From Monocercomonoides exilis (lineage: Eukaryota; Preaxostyla; Oxymonadida; Polymastigidae), in assembly GCA_001643675.2 (NCBI GenBank), contig LSRY02000001.1:2153501-2217500 (forward strand): a stretch of 64,000 nucleotides of DNA, in the 5' to 3' direction. Made by a program: the position numbers and the translations under genes. Numbering within the stretch: position 1 is the first letter of the stretch; every line of letters starts with the position of its first letter. The notes beneath the pieces are model-generated. The model did not search any database. It was not told where the DNA came from and was given only the letters and a program-made list of their open reading frames with translations. Positions 11,835-24,315 of the stretch are shown one piece after another.

Positions 11835-13415
11835 TTATTTGTGTGGACACAGAACCAATGAATCTTCTAACAAATCTTGCACTATTCTGAGTGCTTTCAA
11901 ATTATTATCCACAGAATGGCTGATCGGAATGGCAATCTGAAAAAGGATGTCACCATTTATACGTCTCTGCTTATCATCTCTTCGTTTTGACCCAAGACTC
12001 AGTATCTCTACAACAATCTCTGAGAAGCGTATTTGACAGTCAATCACCAGAGCAAATGGCTTACAGAATGAGTTGTGTGACATGGCCATTTCGTTGGAGA
12101 CGAGCGTGGAACGTGCGAGCTCCAGGATGCAGGTTGTTGTTGACTCAACCTCGTAGTCGAACAACATGTTGGAGAGTAAATCATGAAAAGATGAAATCGG
12201 TTCAGGTGAAGAAAACGAAAACGATTGTGGGAATTGTGGTTGTGGTTGGAAAATACCACTGGAGGAGATGGTGGTGGCATCTGTTCCATTTCCGGTGATT
12301 TTTGTATTTGGAGCACGGAATGTGAGAGTTTTTGTGGGAGTGAAAATGGAGACGAGAAGAGAGAGGGAGGCATCGCTGAAGGGAGCAACGCATCCGAAAG
12401 CATACTCCACGGTGGCGCATGGGCTTTGCTGTGTTTTGCCACAGGCATCGATATCACTTCCACCATTCGCAACGATTTTGTTCTGGTTGATGATCGGAAG
12501 CCAACTGTTGTACACATCGCTATCTGCAGTTCCTGCGTTCCACACTCTTTTTGTTGGGGTTGTTGAGCCACATTGCTGGAATGGAGATTGGGTGATATCA
12601 CTTCCGCTGAAAAACACATCATTCCCTCTGCCATTAGTTGCGGAATTGCCATCGAAGAAACAAAATATGATGAATTTTACTCCACTCATCCAAGTGAAGG
12701 TGTTTGTTCAGCAAAGCGCAGCACCTCCCCATGAAGTTGAAGTTGATGTCAATTTATTGTTTATGAACTGGCAATCATTAACCAAAAATTGATTTGGTTT
12801 ATTTTGTGGAGGCCAATGAAATGTGAGAGAGCCAGCAGAATCACCACCAGAATTTGCGATACACTTGCATTTGGAAAATAGGAATTGACCTGATGAAGAT
12901 AAGTCATTTAGCAAGAAATACCAACCAGTTCCACACCAACTTGTTATTGAACAACTTACCACTCTGTTTTCTGAAAATGAATAAACAGAATTTGATTGAG
13001 GATAAGCAAAGCAATTTGCTCCCCCATGAGCAGCTGAGCAAATTGTGAAATTTGATTTTGCAATACTCTCATTTTGCAAACAGAAACTGTATAACGCTCC
13101 ATTATGGCCATCACCTGTGCAAGAACAATTATTGAACGAACAAGAAGTGATTGCAAGATTTGCATTTGTGCAATAAACATCAAGAGCACCACCATTATTA
13201 TTTCCTCCGCTGATTGAATTATTCCATTCACACCATTCGAAGCGATGACTGTTCACATCAAAAGAAGTCAACCTTCCAGGTGATTTTCTGTCGGTTTCAT
13301 TTCCAACATGTACAACAGCAGCATTTGATGAAGAACGTGTTTGATGGAGGAAAGAAGAGTTGAAGGCAGAGAGAGAAGTGAATGGACTGTTGAGGTTGGG
13401 GAGGATGGCCCATCA
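11835..13415 (-). pseudogene. parallel beta-helix surface protein fragment
   Basis: Fragment of the oxymonad-type beta-helix ectodomain family: repeats such as SCSFNNCSCTGDGHNGALY and NDCQFINNKLTST, plus the inter-domain block CGKTQQSPCATVEYAF. It begins abruptly after a TGA near 13,415 and has no signal peptide. An in-frame TGA at 12708-12710 falls within the repeat region. After about 12,150 the composition changes to a helical, charged sequence unrelated to beta-helix repeats (QRRINGDILFQIAIPI), so the 3' end may be chimeric or shifted. With no start, an internal TGA and no membrane span, I read it as a relic. It is a distant paralogue of the proteins at 21.8-24.3 and 37.6-45.0 kb. Confidence 0.65.
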
Positions 13416-14459
13416 ATGGGGTTGTGGGTGTGGAGGAAGAGGGATGAGTGAAGAGAGAAGGAGGGGATTGTTTTAAGTTGGTTGAAGTGAACCTGAAATT
13501 TGTTTTTACTAAAGCGAAAGTACTTTTTTACTGTTATCAGGTCTCAGTTTGCATGAAATGTCTTTTGATTTTTCTAGCTTTGTTCATTTTTATGACGGTT
13601 GTTGAAACTATAAGTTAGAAAAAGAATTCTTTTTTAACAATTATAATCTGTAAATTATTATTATTCAAATATATTAAAAAAGAGTGTAGAAAAAATTTTT
13701 CTTTTCTTTTTGTTTCTGAATGTTGTATGTTTTGAAATAACTTCATTGCGCTTTGTAAAAAAAGATATCTTAATTAAAAAATGACCAGTCGGAGGATAAT
13801 ACCAAATAAAATATGAAGTACCATTATTTATGTATTTTTCTCACTTTTTTTGTATCCAAAGAATTTTTTGATAAGCTTTTTCGTGAACTGACCGTTATTT
13901 ACTGAAAACGTAAGTCTATTATTTGTTTTCAATTCCTATAACTGAATACATTTGTTTTCTTGTTGTTGATGTCACATATGATGTTTTTTTCTTTTTTTCC
14001 CGTTTTTGGTGGATATAATGCAAAACAATGTTTTTATCAAAAATTCCTTTAACGAATTTTGAAGATAATACGCAATGCCAAAACCGCGTAGAAAATTTGA
14101 TCAGCGTTTGAAAGAAGGAAGCCATGAGCGAGAAAGAGATTCAGGGATTTTTTGGTGCAAAAATTCGGGAAAGCCTTTCAAAGAGATTTTTCCACTAAGC
14201 TTAAAGCTTCATTATCTGCGAGTGAAGTAAAACTTGAAAGTGGAGCCGAAGCTTGAGTTGACGAAGAAAGAAATTTCAGATGATATTTCCTGGCTTGTGA
14301 CAAGTGGCGGGGGTTTTAGCAGCAGAGAAGAAGGACTCCGAACATGGAAGATTAATGGGATATTTCCCACAGTTTTAGGGGGGTCGTCGTTTGCCGGAGG
14401 AGGCAAAATCGAAAGTTTGTGAAATTGATTATGAAATGTTTGATTCGAACCAATTACAG
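13416..14459. other. upstream region of unrecognised gene
   Basis: AT-rich to about 14,040. From an ATG at 14,063 on the plus strand one frame stays open to TGA at about 14,420 if TAA is read as Gln. This may contain 5' exon(s) of the next gene, but I could not fix splice sites. Confidence 0.3.
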
Positions 14460-16035
14460 ATTATCTTGTCTTTCTTCCTCAGCTCATGCAAGTTATTGGA
14501 ATCTGCGAATCTGTTTCGATGACACTCACGAATCATTTTTTGGAGAGCTATTCAGATTACAACATTCGTTTTCTGAGCCATCAATTGGAGTTATTGTATG
14601 TGTGATGAGAATTTTGTTTCTAAAAAAAAGTTTTTAAGGACTTCTATTTTGACTATTATTTTGTGTTTGTGTGTGCGCTTGCTGTGTGTACTGTTGTGAC
14701 CAGATGAATTTGAAAGCATGTGCTCCTTCGTTTTGTTCTGAATTGGAAGGACGCTTCAAACTATTTCTTGGGACTAATGATAATTACCCCGTGGATAGAG
14801 AAAACTTGGAATGGTTTGCATTTTTGTCATTTTATGTAAACTGATATTTTTGTCAACTCGTTTGTTATTTCTGTTGCTATTTTCTGAATTTCTACAGTGC
14901 TTGGCAAACAACATGCTTTTCACTTCATCAACACAGGCATCAGTCATTTGTTGGGCGTGTTCTTTCTGGCTTCTTCAGCCTAGCAGGTGCTCGGCGTGCT
15001 GCATCATCAGCCTCTTTGCAACAGATTGGATCAGAGGCGACCGCGATCCCCATTGCAGAGCGAGAGAGGCGGTTTATTGAGTCGCTGGGGAAGCAGCAAG
15101 AAACACACACAGCCAATGATATACGCTTTCCAGCACAAATTCCTGTTGAGTTACCACTCCATTATGCAGCATGCTCTCCTTTCTTTCCATCAGCACAGCC
15201 TCGCTCTGATTGTTTGGGCAGCTCTTTGAATGGACAAGACAAGACGGACATTTCTCTTTCAGCAGCCAGAGATGGAACATCTGGCTCTGTTCAGATCCCG
15301 CAGATTCCTCTGTCTTCAAACAGATCGTCCTGTTCCTCTTCCTCACCTTCTTCGAATTCTTCTTCTCCCTCTTCTTCTCCCTCTTCTTCTCCCTCTTCTT
15401 CTCCCTCTTCTTCTCCCTCTTCTTCCCATTCTCTTCATTTTTCGTTATTCTCTTCATTGTCATCACCATTAATTCAAACTGCGGATTCACTGGAAGAATG
15501 TTTAAATTGTTTTCATCTTCTTTTTCAGAGGCACATTTTGCTCTGCTTCAGCACTTCGAACTGCTTCCGCGCTCCGGCTGTGCTGAACGGTGTGAATGGA
15601 ATGAATGGGCATCGAATGAGAAATGGCAGTGGAAGAGGGAAGGAGCTTCAAGGCACATTGCGTTCATCAGCTTGCTTTATGTCGCCTCCAAGAAGCGAAG
15701 AGAGAGAAGTTGAAGTTCAAATGGAAGAGGCAAAGAAGGCGGATTTCAGAAGCAAATTGAGCGCAGAGCAGAGCAAAGGGAGTCAGAAAGAAGAGTCAAA
15801 GGCAAAGACGAAGACGAAGGAGAAAGACGGATTTTTCACATCGCAAATTGACATTTTGGACACAAGGCTTGCACAGGCAGCGACAGAAAGGAGGAGGAGG
15901 GACAGGGGAAGAGAAGAAGAAGAAGGATGTGTGAAGATGATGATGAATAACAGCAGACATTCTGCTCATTCGAATGCACACTCTCATCTATTCGGCTGCA
16001 CACTTAAAGTACCACAGCCTCCTCAACATCTGTAA
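14460..16035 (+). CDS. unrecognised multi-exon protein with low-complexity C-terminal half
   Basis: Three consecutive exons join in consistent phase: 14460-14599 (after aattacag, donor gtgtga), 14704-14813 (after gaccag, donor gtttgc) and 14898 onward (after ctacag). The first encodes a helical segment (YLVFLPQLMQVIGICESVSM), the second an APSFCSELEGRFKLFLGTND segment, the third WQTTCFSLHQHRHQSFVGRV then LSGFFSLAGARRAASS. After about 15,330 a Ser/Pro repeat made of tctccctcttct units takes over, followed by Lys/Glu/Arg-rich text. The helical N-terminal part could belong to a trafficking or BAR-like protein, but that is only an impression. The 5' exons and true end are not determined; the frame probably shifts near 16,000. 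Confidence 0.45.
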
Positions 16036-16329
16036 CTCCTCCTTTTTCTCCCTTGCCACACACACAATTATCTGCCCCTTCTTTTCTTGTTGAAACTCCG
16101 TCGAAGCCACTCACTCCTTTATCTCCTGTCACAGACTTTTGTTCACTCACGCAGAAGTCCCTCTGCACATCAAGCCCAATCTTTGCCTCTTCTTCTATTT
16201 CTTCTTCTATTTCTTCCTTCCCTTCTCTGAATATTTCAAACAGTTCTTCATCTTCACCTAACTCTAAGTCATCTTTGCTGTATTCCGCCTGCTGGTGTTG
16301 TATCAGATCATTGACCTTCAAATGCCTAT

Positions 16330-16818
16330 ATGTCATTCAATTTGGCAGAGCTGCCATGTGATCCAATAATTATTGCATTTATATTTCTTTCTCTCGATGT
16401 CTATTCGTTATATGCGCCTTTATTTCACTTTTCATTCGCTATTCCCGTGATGAAAAAAAGGCAATTTGAACGAATTGATTTCATTTCATTGAAATCGTCT
16501 TCTTCTTCAACGCCTTCTTTGATGAACATCAAAAATAAGGTTGAATTGTTCATTTCATTCAACTCCCCTCGAATTCAGCTCCAGGCCTTGTCTTTCATTC
16601 TAACTCAGAAATACAAAAGAAATATTTATTCTTTCATTGAATAACGGCTGAAATTATACATCAACGGAAACGACTCTATTTTTAGTCGAGAAAAGCTGGT
16701 CAGAAGGCATGCAAAAAAAAAGGAGATTGCCTCTGACTTTTTGCATTTTGTAGATGAAAGAGGCTCAGATGAAAAGAGCATATTATCGAAGCAATTCTTG
16801 AACGGAATAAATGATTGA
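16330..16818 (+). CDS. unrecognised frame continuing through TAA
   Basis: An ATG-started frame of about 162 codons ending in TGA at 16816. It passes TAA at 16642 without a change of character: upstream a hydrophobic then Lys/Ser-rich stretch and LFISFNSPRIQLQALSFIL, downstream RLKLYINGNDSIFSREKLVR and DFLHFVDERG. The downstream half is too protein-like for a UTR, which supports TAA=Gln. It may be further exon(s) of the preceding gene after a frameshift. No family recognised. Confidence 0.4.
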
Positions 16819-16984
16819 AATGATGTTCTTCTTCAGATTTTGCAATGTTCCGAGCCTTCAACGAGCAATCGAAGATGAAACGATGAAGGAAAGCGATTTC
16901 AAGGAAAGACATGTTCAAAGAAAATTTCAATGAAATAACAGAATTTACAGAAGATATATGGTGATTAATCAATCAAATGCAAAA

Positions 16985-17482
16985 ATGAGATGTTTTCTTC
17001 AATTTTGTGTGCCATCTCCCCAACTTTCTTCGATTTTACCGTCACTTGCACATAAATCCACAATTTGTCTGCTCATTCAATATTATTTGCCAACGTTCTT
17101 CACCTTCTTCAGAAAGCCCATCGCATTGTGTGTGCTCTTGCAGGGCATCTTTGATAGCCAGCAATTCACTTCCTTGATGTCAAGCAAACTTTCCACTTAT
17201 TCATTGTCAGCTGAATTCTCGATGAGAAATATAAACAATTCAACATCCCAATCTCCGAATGCTCTGTTCCATCGTACCCAACAACCTAATTATCTTCTGA
17301 GTGATGCTTCTCATTAAGTTGAAGGAAGACTCGTTCACGGAAGCTTCAAGAGACTCGCCTACAAAATACTCATGTCTTCTTCATCCTATTCCTTCGCTCT
17401 CTCACTTAATTGCCAGAACAGTTTATCTTTTCCTTTTAGTGCAACATTTCACAAGCAGTTATAAATGATAATGCTGTGCTGA
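16985..17482 (+). CDS. unrecognised frame, possibly same gene as upstream
   Basis: An ATG frame of about 165 codons to TGA at 17480, including TAA at 17316 and another near 17460 read as Gln. It contains KSTICLLIQYYLPTFFTFFR and a Ser/Asn/Gln-rich part. A different frame at 17,440-17,640 also looks coding (AVLMRFCSWFDGDINRECVM, ending TGA). The exact structure is unresolved. Confidence 0.28.
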
Positions 17483-18313
17483 TGCGATTCTGTTCATGGT
17501 TCGATGGTGATATCAATAGAGAGTGTGTGATGATTAACATGGAGGAGGCAAGCATGGAGTTTGATGTGAAAGAAGATAGCGTCATCAGCATTTTCGAAAG
17601 GAGAATTTCGATGAACCAGGCAGAAATGAAAGGAAGATGAGGGGAGGAAGGAGAAGGAAATGAGAAGGACGTGTGATGTGAAGAATAAAAAATTAAAAGG
17701 AGAGATCGAGTTAGTTATCCTCGTTGACTACAATCTCCCGGATATCACATTCTCCGTATGCTGAAGCGTTAGAGCTTGATATCTGGAATTGAAATTTGTC
17801 TATACTGATTAAGATGCAGAAAGGAAAAAAGGAGATAACAAACTGTTTTCATTCTTTTAATATTATTTATAAAATATTTTTCAACATAAAATTCTTGTTC
17901 TCTTTTATGAATGATAATTGTTTTTAGTTTTCATTTTCAAGATTAAAGATTTTTATTTTATGTATTTGTTGAGTTTATTGCTTAATCTTTATTTATTTTT
18001 AGTTCGTTTTTAAGACATTTGATCAATAAATTCATATTCACTTTTATTATAAAAAAATGTATGTTTTTTCGAATAAATTATAAAACAAATGTATATCGCA
18101 CTTGAAAAAGCTTTGAATGAATGAAAAATCAATTTAATATTTTGATCAATTGATACCATAATTATTTTATTTTTTCAATTTTTGATCTTTTTTATGATTT
18201 CAAAAAGAATCTCCCATATATTTTTTTATTTATTAATTCTCATTAATGAATTTTAAAAAAAATATTGAAAATTTCGAATGAATAAGAAAGATTTACAAAC
18301 CTTTGTGCAGTCC

Positions 18314-18383
18314 AATTTCTCATGAAAGATTAATGGAAGGATTTGAACCCCCCCCCCCCCCCATTTACCCCCCATGAGAAATT
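18314..18383. repeat. poly-C tract within an inverted repeat
   Basis: A run of 15 C (18348-18362) and a second run of 6 C lie between exact 11-base inverted repeats AATTTCTCATG and CATGAGAAATT. No other such C tract is seen in the window. Confidence 0.8.
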
Positions 18384-18863
18384 AGATTTCTTTCAAAATT
18401 CAAATATAAGAATACTTTACATTTAAATACATACCAAAAGCATATTTTAAAATATCATTTGAGGTTCAGATTAATTTTTATTTATAAAAAAGTGCCAATA
18501 AAGAAAAAAGTGCCAATAAAAAGATGGCACTCATGAAAATAACCATGTTTTTGACATAAACCAAAAAAGAAAAGATTAGAAAAATTCCACTTTAAAATGC
18601 AATTGATATTCATTCAAATAGTGTCAACATTTCAATTTAACTTTTTCACTTAGTGGCACTTTTTATGTTTGAAGCCGCCAATCAGCAAAAAGCCCACAAT
18701 GACTTTCAATTCAAATACAATTTCTTTTTTGCTTGTGTTAGCAGACACTTTTGTAGTGCGTTTGAAAATTATTATTCATTAGTCATTGAGAAATTTCGTA
18801 TTTTTGTTAAATTTGAAAGGACATTTACCAGCCAACCAGTCAACTCCTATAAAATTAGATGAA

Positions 18864-19134
18864 TGGGGCAAAATATCTCACTTCAGGCATATTCATTATA
18901 AAATTAAGCACTTTTCATTAACTTTTTGAGATCCAAATACATAATTAAAATGAGTCAATTTTTCGACAATGGTGAAATGTCACAATACCTTATGTTTTGA
19001 TTTGAATGATGCCTGTTTTCGGATATGAAAATCAAATTTTTTTAGAAATCTGAGAAAGTGAAATAAAGTTATGAGCGAAGCAATTTTTCAATGCCTAGTA
19101 CAAAAAAAGCTTGAAAGTCTATTATCTTCCCCCA
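18864..19134 (+). repeat. repeat family B, copy 1
   Basis: 271 bp unit starting TGGGGCAAAATAT and ending TCTTCCCCCA; the ends form a short imperfect inverted repeat. Related copies occur at 31.9 and 32.5 kb and share internal text such as gatgcctgttttcggatat. Confidence 0.75.
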
Positions 19135-21840
19135 TATGAGAATGAAAATTTCAGGTTTTCTGTTAAAGAATACACCTCAAATGAGATGAATCAATTTTAA
19201 CACATTGCATCGATTCAAATGTTGCAGAAGAAGGAAATGGATTGACAGTCTTTGAGCTTCCATTTTTTAAAAACTTCATTTTCTCAATTTGTGGATCATT
19301 TGGATGATCTCAAAATACTGAACAATTCGTTGTGAAAATTCAAAAAAATATCAAATATTTCTTTGAAATGTGGACAGCTTTTTCAATTCTTTTTATGCAT
19401 GACTGTTACACAAACATTTGATATTCGAACTTCATTTTTCGGACAAACAAATATACTCAAAAATCATTGGAACACAAACACAATAAAAACAATAAATATT
19501 CAAGTCACTCATAATCATATTCACAAATTGAACTCAAAATCATGATGACATTCAATTTCCTGATTCAATAGATGATGATTTGGATGTTTCATGGAGATGA
19601 ATGCTGCTCATTTCAAATGATTCATCAATATGAAATTCCAAATACCTGAGCAGTTGAAACAGACGACATTTATTGCACACAAAGTTGGTAGAGAGTTATC
19701 AGTTGTGTTAAAACATTTCTTATTCAAATACTGGAGAACAGAATCTCACACCAAAACACTCTTCCAAAATACAAGTGATTGAAATGGATTTTTCCAAATC
19801 GAATAGATTCATTATAATCGAACTTGATAATTCAATATTTGTTGTTCACCAGCACACGTTTTTAATTGTGAGAGACATGTGAGTGTTTTCAGCCTATTTA
19901 TCAATTCCTTTTTCAAAAGTTGAAGTGGAAAATGTTTCAGCTTGATTTCTATTTTTTCCAAAAAAAAAGGAACCAAATTTTATGTGTTATTGGGGAAAAG
20001 ACAAAATCGTTTTTTCTTTGGAGGAAATCATTGAAAAGAGAGAAAAAGCAAATCAACAGTTATTTATGAAAACAAAGAAAGTGTGAATTCTTTTTTGTTT
20101 ATTGATGAATATGAAGATAAATCAACATGTAAGCTTGAAGAAAGATGGTTGCAAAAAGAAATAGCTGAATATTTGAAATTCAAAAAGTCACAAAAAATGA
20201 TTCATGTTTGAATCGACTCACCAACGCGTCAGTGCTATCTGTTTGTGTTTGTCTCTTTCAGCAATTGAGGAACAATAGTATTTTCTGATAGACACTTCTC
20301 GATGTTAGATGAAGGATTTCTTTTCACTTTTATTCTGAAACGTCAGTTGAGAATTGGTGAATATTGAAATCTCACTCTTAATTCCTCTGAGAAAAAGATA
20401 TGTTTGTTAACAATTCACTCAAAACAGTCATTCATTCTTTTAGAATTATCTTTTGTTTCCATGTGTTTGACTGAGAAGGGAATTGAATATTAATGAGATG
20501 TGGATTTCATGAGATCTGTTTTCGAAGTTAATTGATGGAAGATTTCATTTCCCAACAAGCATGATAGTTGCTTTTTGAGAGATGGTTTTAGGAATTATTT
20601 GTTCTGTATTTTTTTTTGGGGTATTTCCAGATGATAGAACATTCAAAAATTGAATAATTTCTATATTTCGATAAAATTTTGGAACAATATAACACAAATA
20701 TTGTTCATGTAAAAACTTTTCTCTGAAAAAAAACAAGTGACTGAAACAGATGTCTCAAACACTTCATTTTCCCCAAAAGAATCCAACACAAAGTTGACTC
20801 CTTCTTCATCTGCGATTTCTGATGCACAAAAAGCAAAGATTTCCAATCTCTTGACAGAAAAGAATTCATTGATCAAGTGTCAGTTTGAAGAAAAACTGAC
20901 TTCATGGATGAGAAAACCTTTGTTTTCCTTCATTAAAAATCAATGACAGTGATATGTCAGTTAAAAATGAAAAGTTGATCAAAGAGCTAGATTGTAATTG
21001 AGACAGAGAAGCAACCAGATGAATAATGAGTTGGAAATAATAAAAAGGAGAACATTTGATTTTCAATTCAACTTCATATGAAACAGGAATAAGAGAGAAA
21101 AGATTGATGAAATGAAAAAAATCAATGACTTTCATTGTTTGATTATCAGGCAGTGTCAAACTGAATAAATAGATTAATACGATTTCATCATGTGAACATA
21201 ATCTGATTGAAAAAACGAAAAGAAGGAGGATGAAAAAAGATTTCGTTTTCCACAAAATAAAGACAGTCTTTTATGTTCTGAAAAATCTGGTTTATTTTGA
21301 TCGAACTATCTCAAATATATAACTGAAGAACAAATATTATTTCATTTCAATCTTTCAGATCCTTAAATTCACAAACAGTGGACTCCATATTCTTCGTGAT
21401 CAAAGTGTTCTCACATTTTCAAGTGGGTTATATGAAATATTGTCAGTTTTCTCAATGAGGGTTTCAAAAAACTTTGCCTTGTTAAGATAATTTTTGTAGT
21501 TGCTGAAAAAGTGATCTGATTTATTAATTGTTGATCATCCACTTTATTTCAAGAATCCACAAAAAAGATCAACTTATTTCACCTCATTTTTAATCTTTTG
21601 TGATTGTTCAATTTTTGTTTCCAAACAAACAGAATGAAACAGTTTTGCATGTTTTTGATGCTGAAAAGAAATTTGTGAATGAAATGAAACAAACAATTGA
21701 TTCACATTTCAACTTTAAGTCACATCATCAATGCGATTAATGAGGAAGAAAAAAATGAAAAAAAAAACACTATTAAATTCACAAATATATGTTGTATGAA
21801 ATTAAAAACAAGTCAAGTTGCTCTGAAAGAATTGGAAATC

Positions 21841-24315
21841 TCAATTCTACTCCTGAGTGCTCATTTCTTGTTCTTTGCTCACATCTGTGTTGTACTTGGC
21901 TTTCTTTTTCTTGATAATTACAACAACCACAATCACAACAACCACAACAACAACAACAACAACCACTATCGGCACAACAACGGCAACAATTATCCTTCTT
22001 TTCTTCTCTTTTTGCTTTCTGTTTTGCTCAGCGATTCGATCTTGTCTCACTTTCACATACTTCTCACATACATCCTCCGGCTCTGATTCTTCATCTTTTG
22101 CTCCAACAATCCACCCAGCTGTTGAATCGTCATAATCATTTGCAAATTCAAATGCATCTTCTTGTTTGCAGAATTCTTCGAAGTCTGGGGCAAGGATGAA
22201 CAGAGAAGTTGTTTTTGAGCCAGCTGTGTTTGAACTGTCTATCTCCAAATTGTTTGCTGTGGGAAGTTGAAGATTCGATGTTGCCTTGGGCATTCTGATC
22301 AGCATCGCCCCTGCTTTCCCCTCTGGTGCTGAACACGATTTGAATGAACATTTGCTTCCCCTTCCAATTGCCACTGTCGATTCTTCTGAGAACAAAACAA
22401 TCTGCAATCCAGCTGTATTTCCCATTTCCGAATTTGAATCTTTGATATCCAGTCCCTCAATTGACACTTTCGAAGTTGTCTCAATCCCATCGTTGATGCT
22501 AATCGCTGCTCCTCCTTTCACTTTCACTTTGCCGATCTCCACTCCGTTCAAAGACACTTCACTGGCTCCAAGGAATGAAAATGGAGATAATAGAAATGAA
22601 ACTGTATTCTTTTCGTCTGTGCATGTGACAGTTTTCACAGAAACTTTCCCACCAAGAACGCTCACAAGACTTCCAACAGCAAAATCATCTTCATGGTTAT
22701 TTGAAGCAATTCCTCCTTCTTGTGATTGTCTCCCAACTCTAACAAATCGGATATTGCTGATTGTGAGTGATGTTGACATCTCATTTCCGAAAATTAAATA
22801 ATCCCATTTTTTCTCTGATGTGGGAATGTTGAGTGCCAAATACTTGAATTCCACCTCCCTTTCGCACATGAATAAAGTACTTAAAGCGCTCACATCGCAA
22901 TCGATTGCCATCTCAACATTTCCATTTCCATCACTGTTCACTCCTTCGATGGTTATCCCATTGTCAACGTCAAACGAGATGGCCTCGGCTCTGATTGGAT
23001 CTTCTGTGTTGACAATGTCTATGAAACATTTTTCACTTTTGTCCAAATAATCGTAAGCATCTTTCAAGCTGTACATTGCCGATTCAAAGTTTATTCCATT
23101 TCCTTTTCCACCATTCTTCACAAAAGCCTTTTGCATGTTTTCTGGCCTTGGAGGAAGTGGATCAAAATACTTGAAAACAAAATCACACTCATTTTGATCA
23201 CTATTGTCGAATCCAACAACATTCCATCTGTTATCTCTTCTGTTGAAATCGGAGGCAAAACTGTTCTTCATTGATGCTGCGATGTCTTCAAATAATGAGT
23301 CATTGATCATCCTTATGAATAATCCTATGTTCCTTTTTGACTCACCTTCTCCTGCTGAACATCTGTCAAATATCAGTTTCCTTCCGTCTTGGGGCCATTT
23401 GAGCTGAGTTGCAGACATGATAGTTGGCATTTGCAGATATATTCCACCTGAGCTATGAAAATCACTGCAACTGCACAATGAAAAAGTGGTAACTCCTCCG
23501 TTGCCAACTGTGAATGTGCTTTTGTCGTTTGTGGTTGCAATATTCAAAGCTGCACCATAGCTTTTCAATTCAGAAAATGTGCTCCGATTCAATGTGATTT
23601 CAGATTCAACATTTGCTGAACTAATTATTTTTATAACGGAATCACCACTAATCTCAATTTTATCCATAGAAATATTTGATAATGAAACAATAAGAGCGTC
23701 TAGTATTTTAAAAGGAACTTTAGAAGATAAGAGTGTATTTTCTGCATCTTTGCATTCAACTGACTCTAATGTCAATAAACCTCTCGTTGTGCACACAAGA
23801 TTTATATCAATGCTTTTCTCTCTTGCTTCTGGTCGAACAAATCTGCAGTTTCTTATTGACAGCGATGCCTTATCACCTTTGATTAATGAGTAAATTGAAA
23901 AATCTTGATTCTCTTTTTCCAATGATGTTGGAAAATGAAATGCCAAGAATTTGAATTCCACTGTGCCTTCACACTTGAATAGATCACTTCCCGGATTAAC
24001 GTCACAGTCTATTGCCACTTCAGTGTTTCCTCTTCCATCACTTTTCCATCCTTCAATCGTCAATGCAGGTTTTTTGTCAAACACAACGGCTTCGGCTGTA
24101 AATGGATCCGTATCGGAAATAATTTTAATGTTGTGCTCCGTTTCGCCACTCAACAAACTGTATGCAACTTTCAATGATTGCTTTTCCTGATCGATTGCCA
24201 ATCCACTGTTTTCATCTTTCCCACTTTGCTTCACAAACACCGTTGATATTGCTGATGACTCTTCTTGCGAGTGAACAGATATCACAATTTGGAAAAGAAT
24301 TAATCCCAGAAACAT
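21841..24315 (-). CDS. beta-helix cell-surface protein with duplicated ectodomain and C-terminal membrane anchor
   Basis: Single-exon protein of about 824 residues. I place the start at ATG 24315-24313, where a signal peptide begins (MFLGLILFQIVISVHSQ), rather than at the upstream Met. The ectodomain is two homologous halves of about 370 residues, each opening with a KxGKxxNG/S...A..SLKDAY motif, an (I)TIEGxxSDGxGNxExAIDCDV block, and ending with a WxVVGF / WIVGAKDE block. A run of Val/Ile forms a single transmembrane helix (IIVAVVVPIVVVVVVVVVVV), followed by a basic short tail (KKKKAKYNTD). The stop is TGA at 21841, two codons after a TAG that would be Gln. It is probably a type I surface protein; ligand unknown. 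Its repeats differ from the 37.6-45 kb protein and it lacks a kinase tail. Confidence 0.75.

Larger units (their letters stand above)
17641..21840. other. long gene-poor, repeat-bearing stretch
   Basis: No complete gene found. It contains the poly-C hairpin, repeat family B copy 1, a lone MITE-like end near 18,200 (aaagaatctcccatatat), and short frames at 20,000-20,220 and 20,740-20,945 that look like degraded coding (IDEYEDKSTCKLEERWLQKE) but lack ends. The rest is AT-rich. Confidence 0.4.

Noticed and set aside
11987-12792. Several long plus-strand frames
   Set aside because: They are antisense to the beta-helix fragment, with Trp/Arg-rich composition and no family resemblance.
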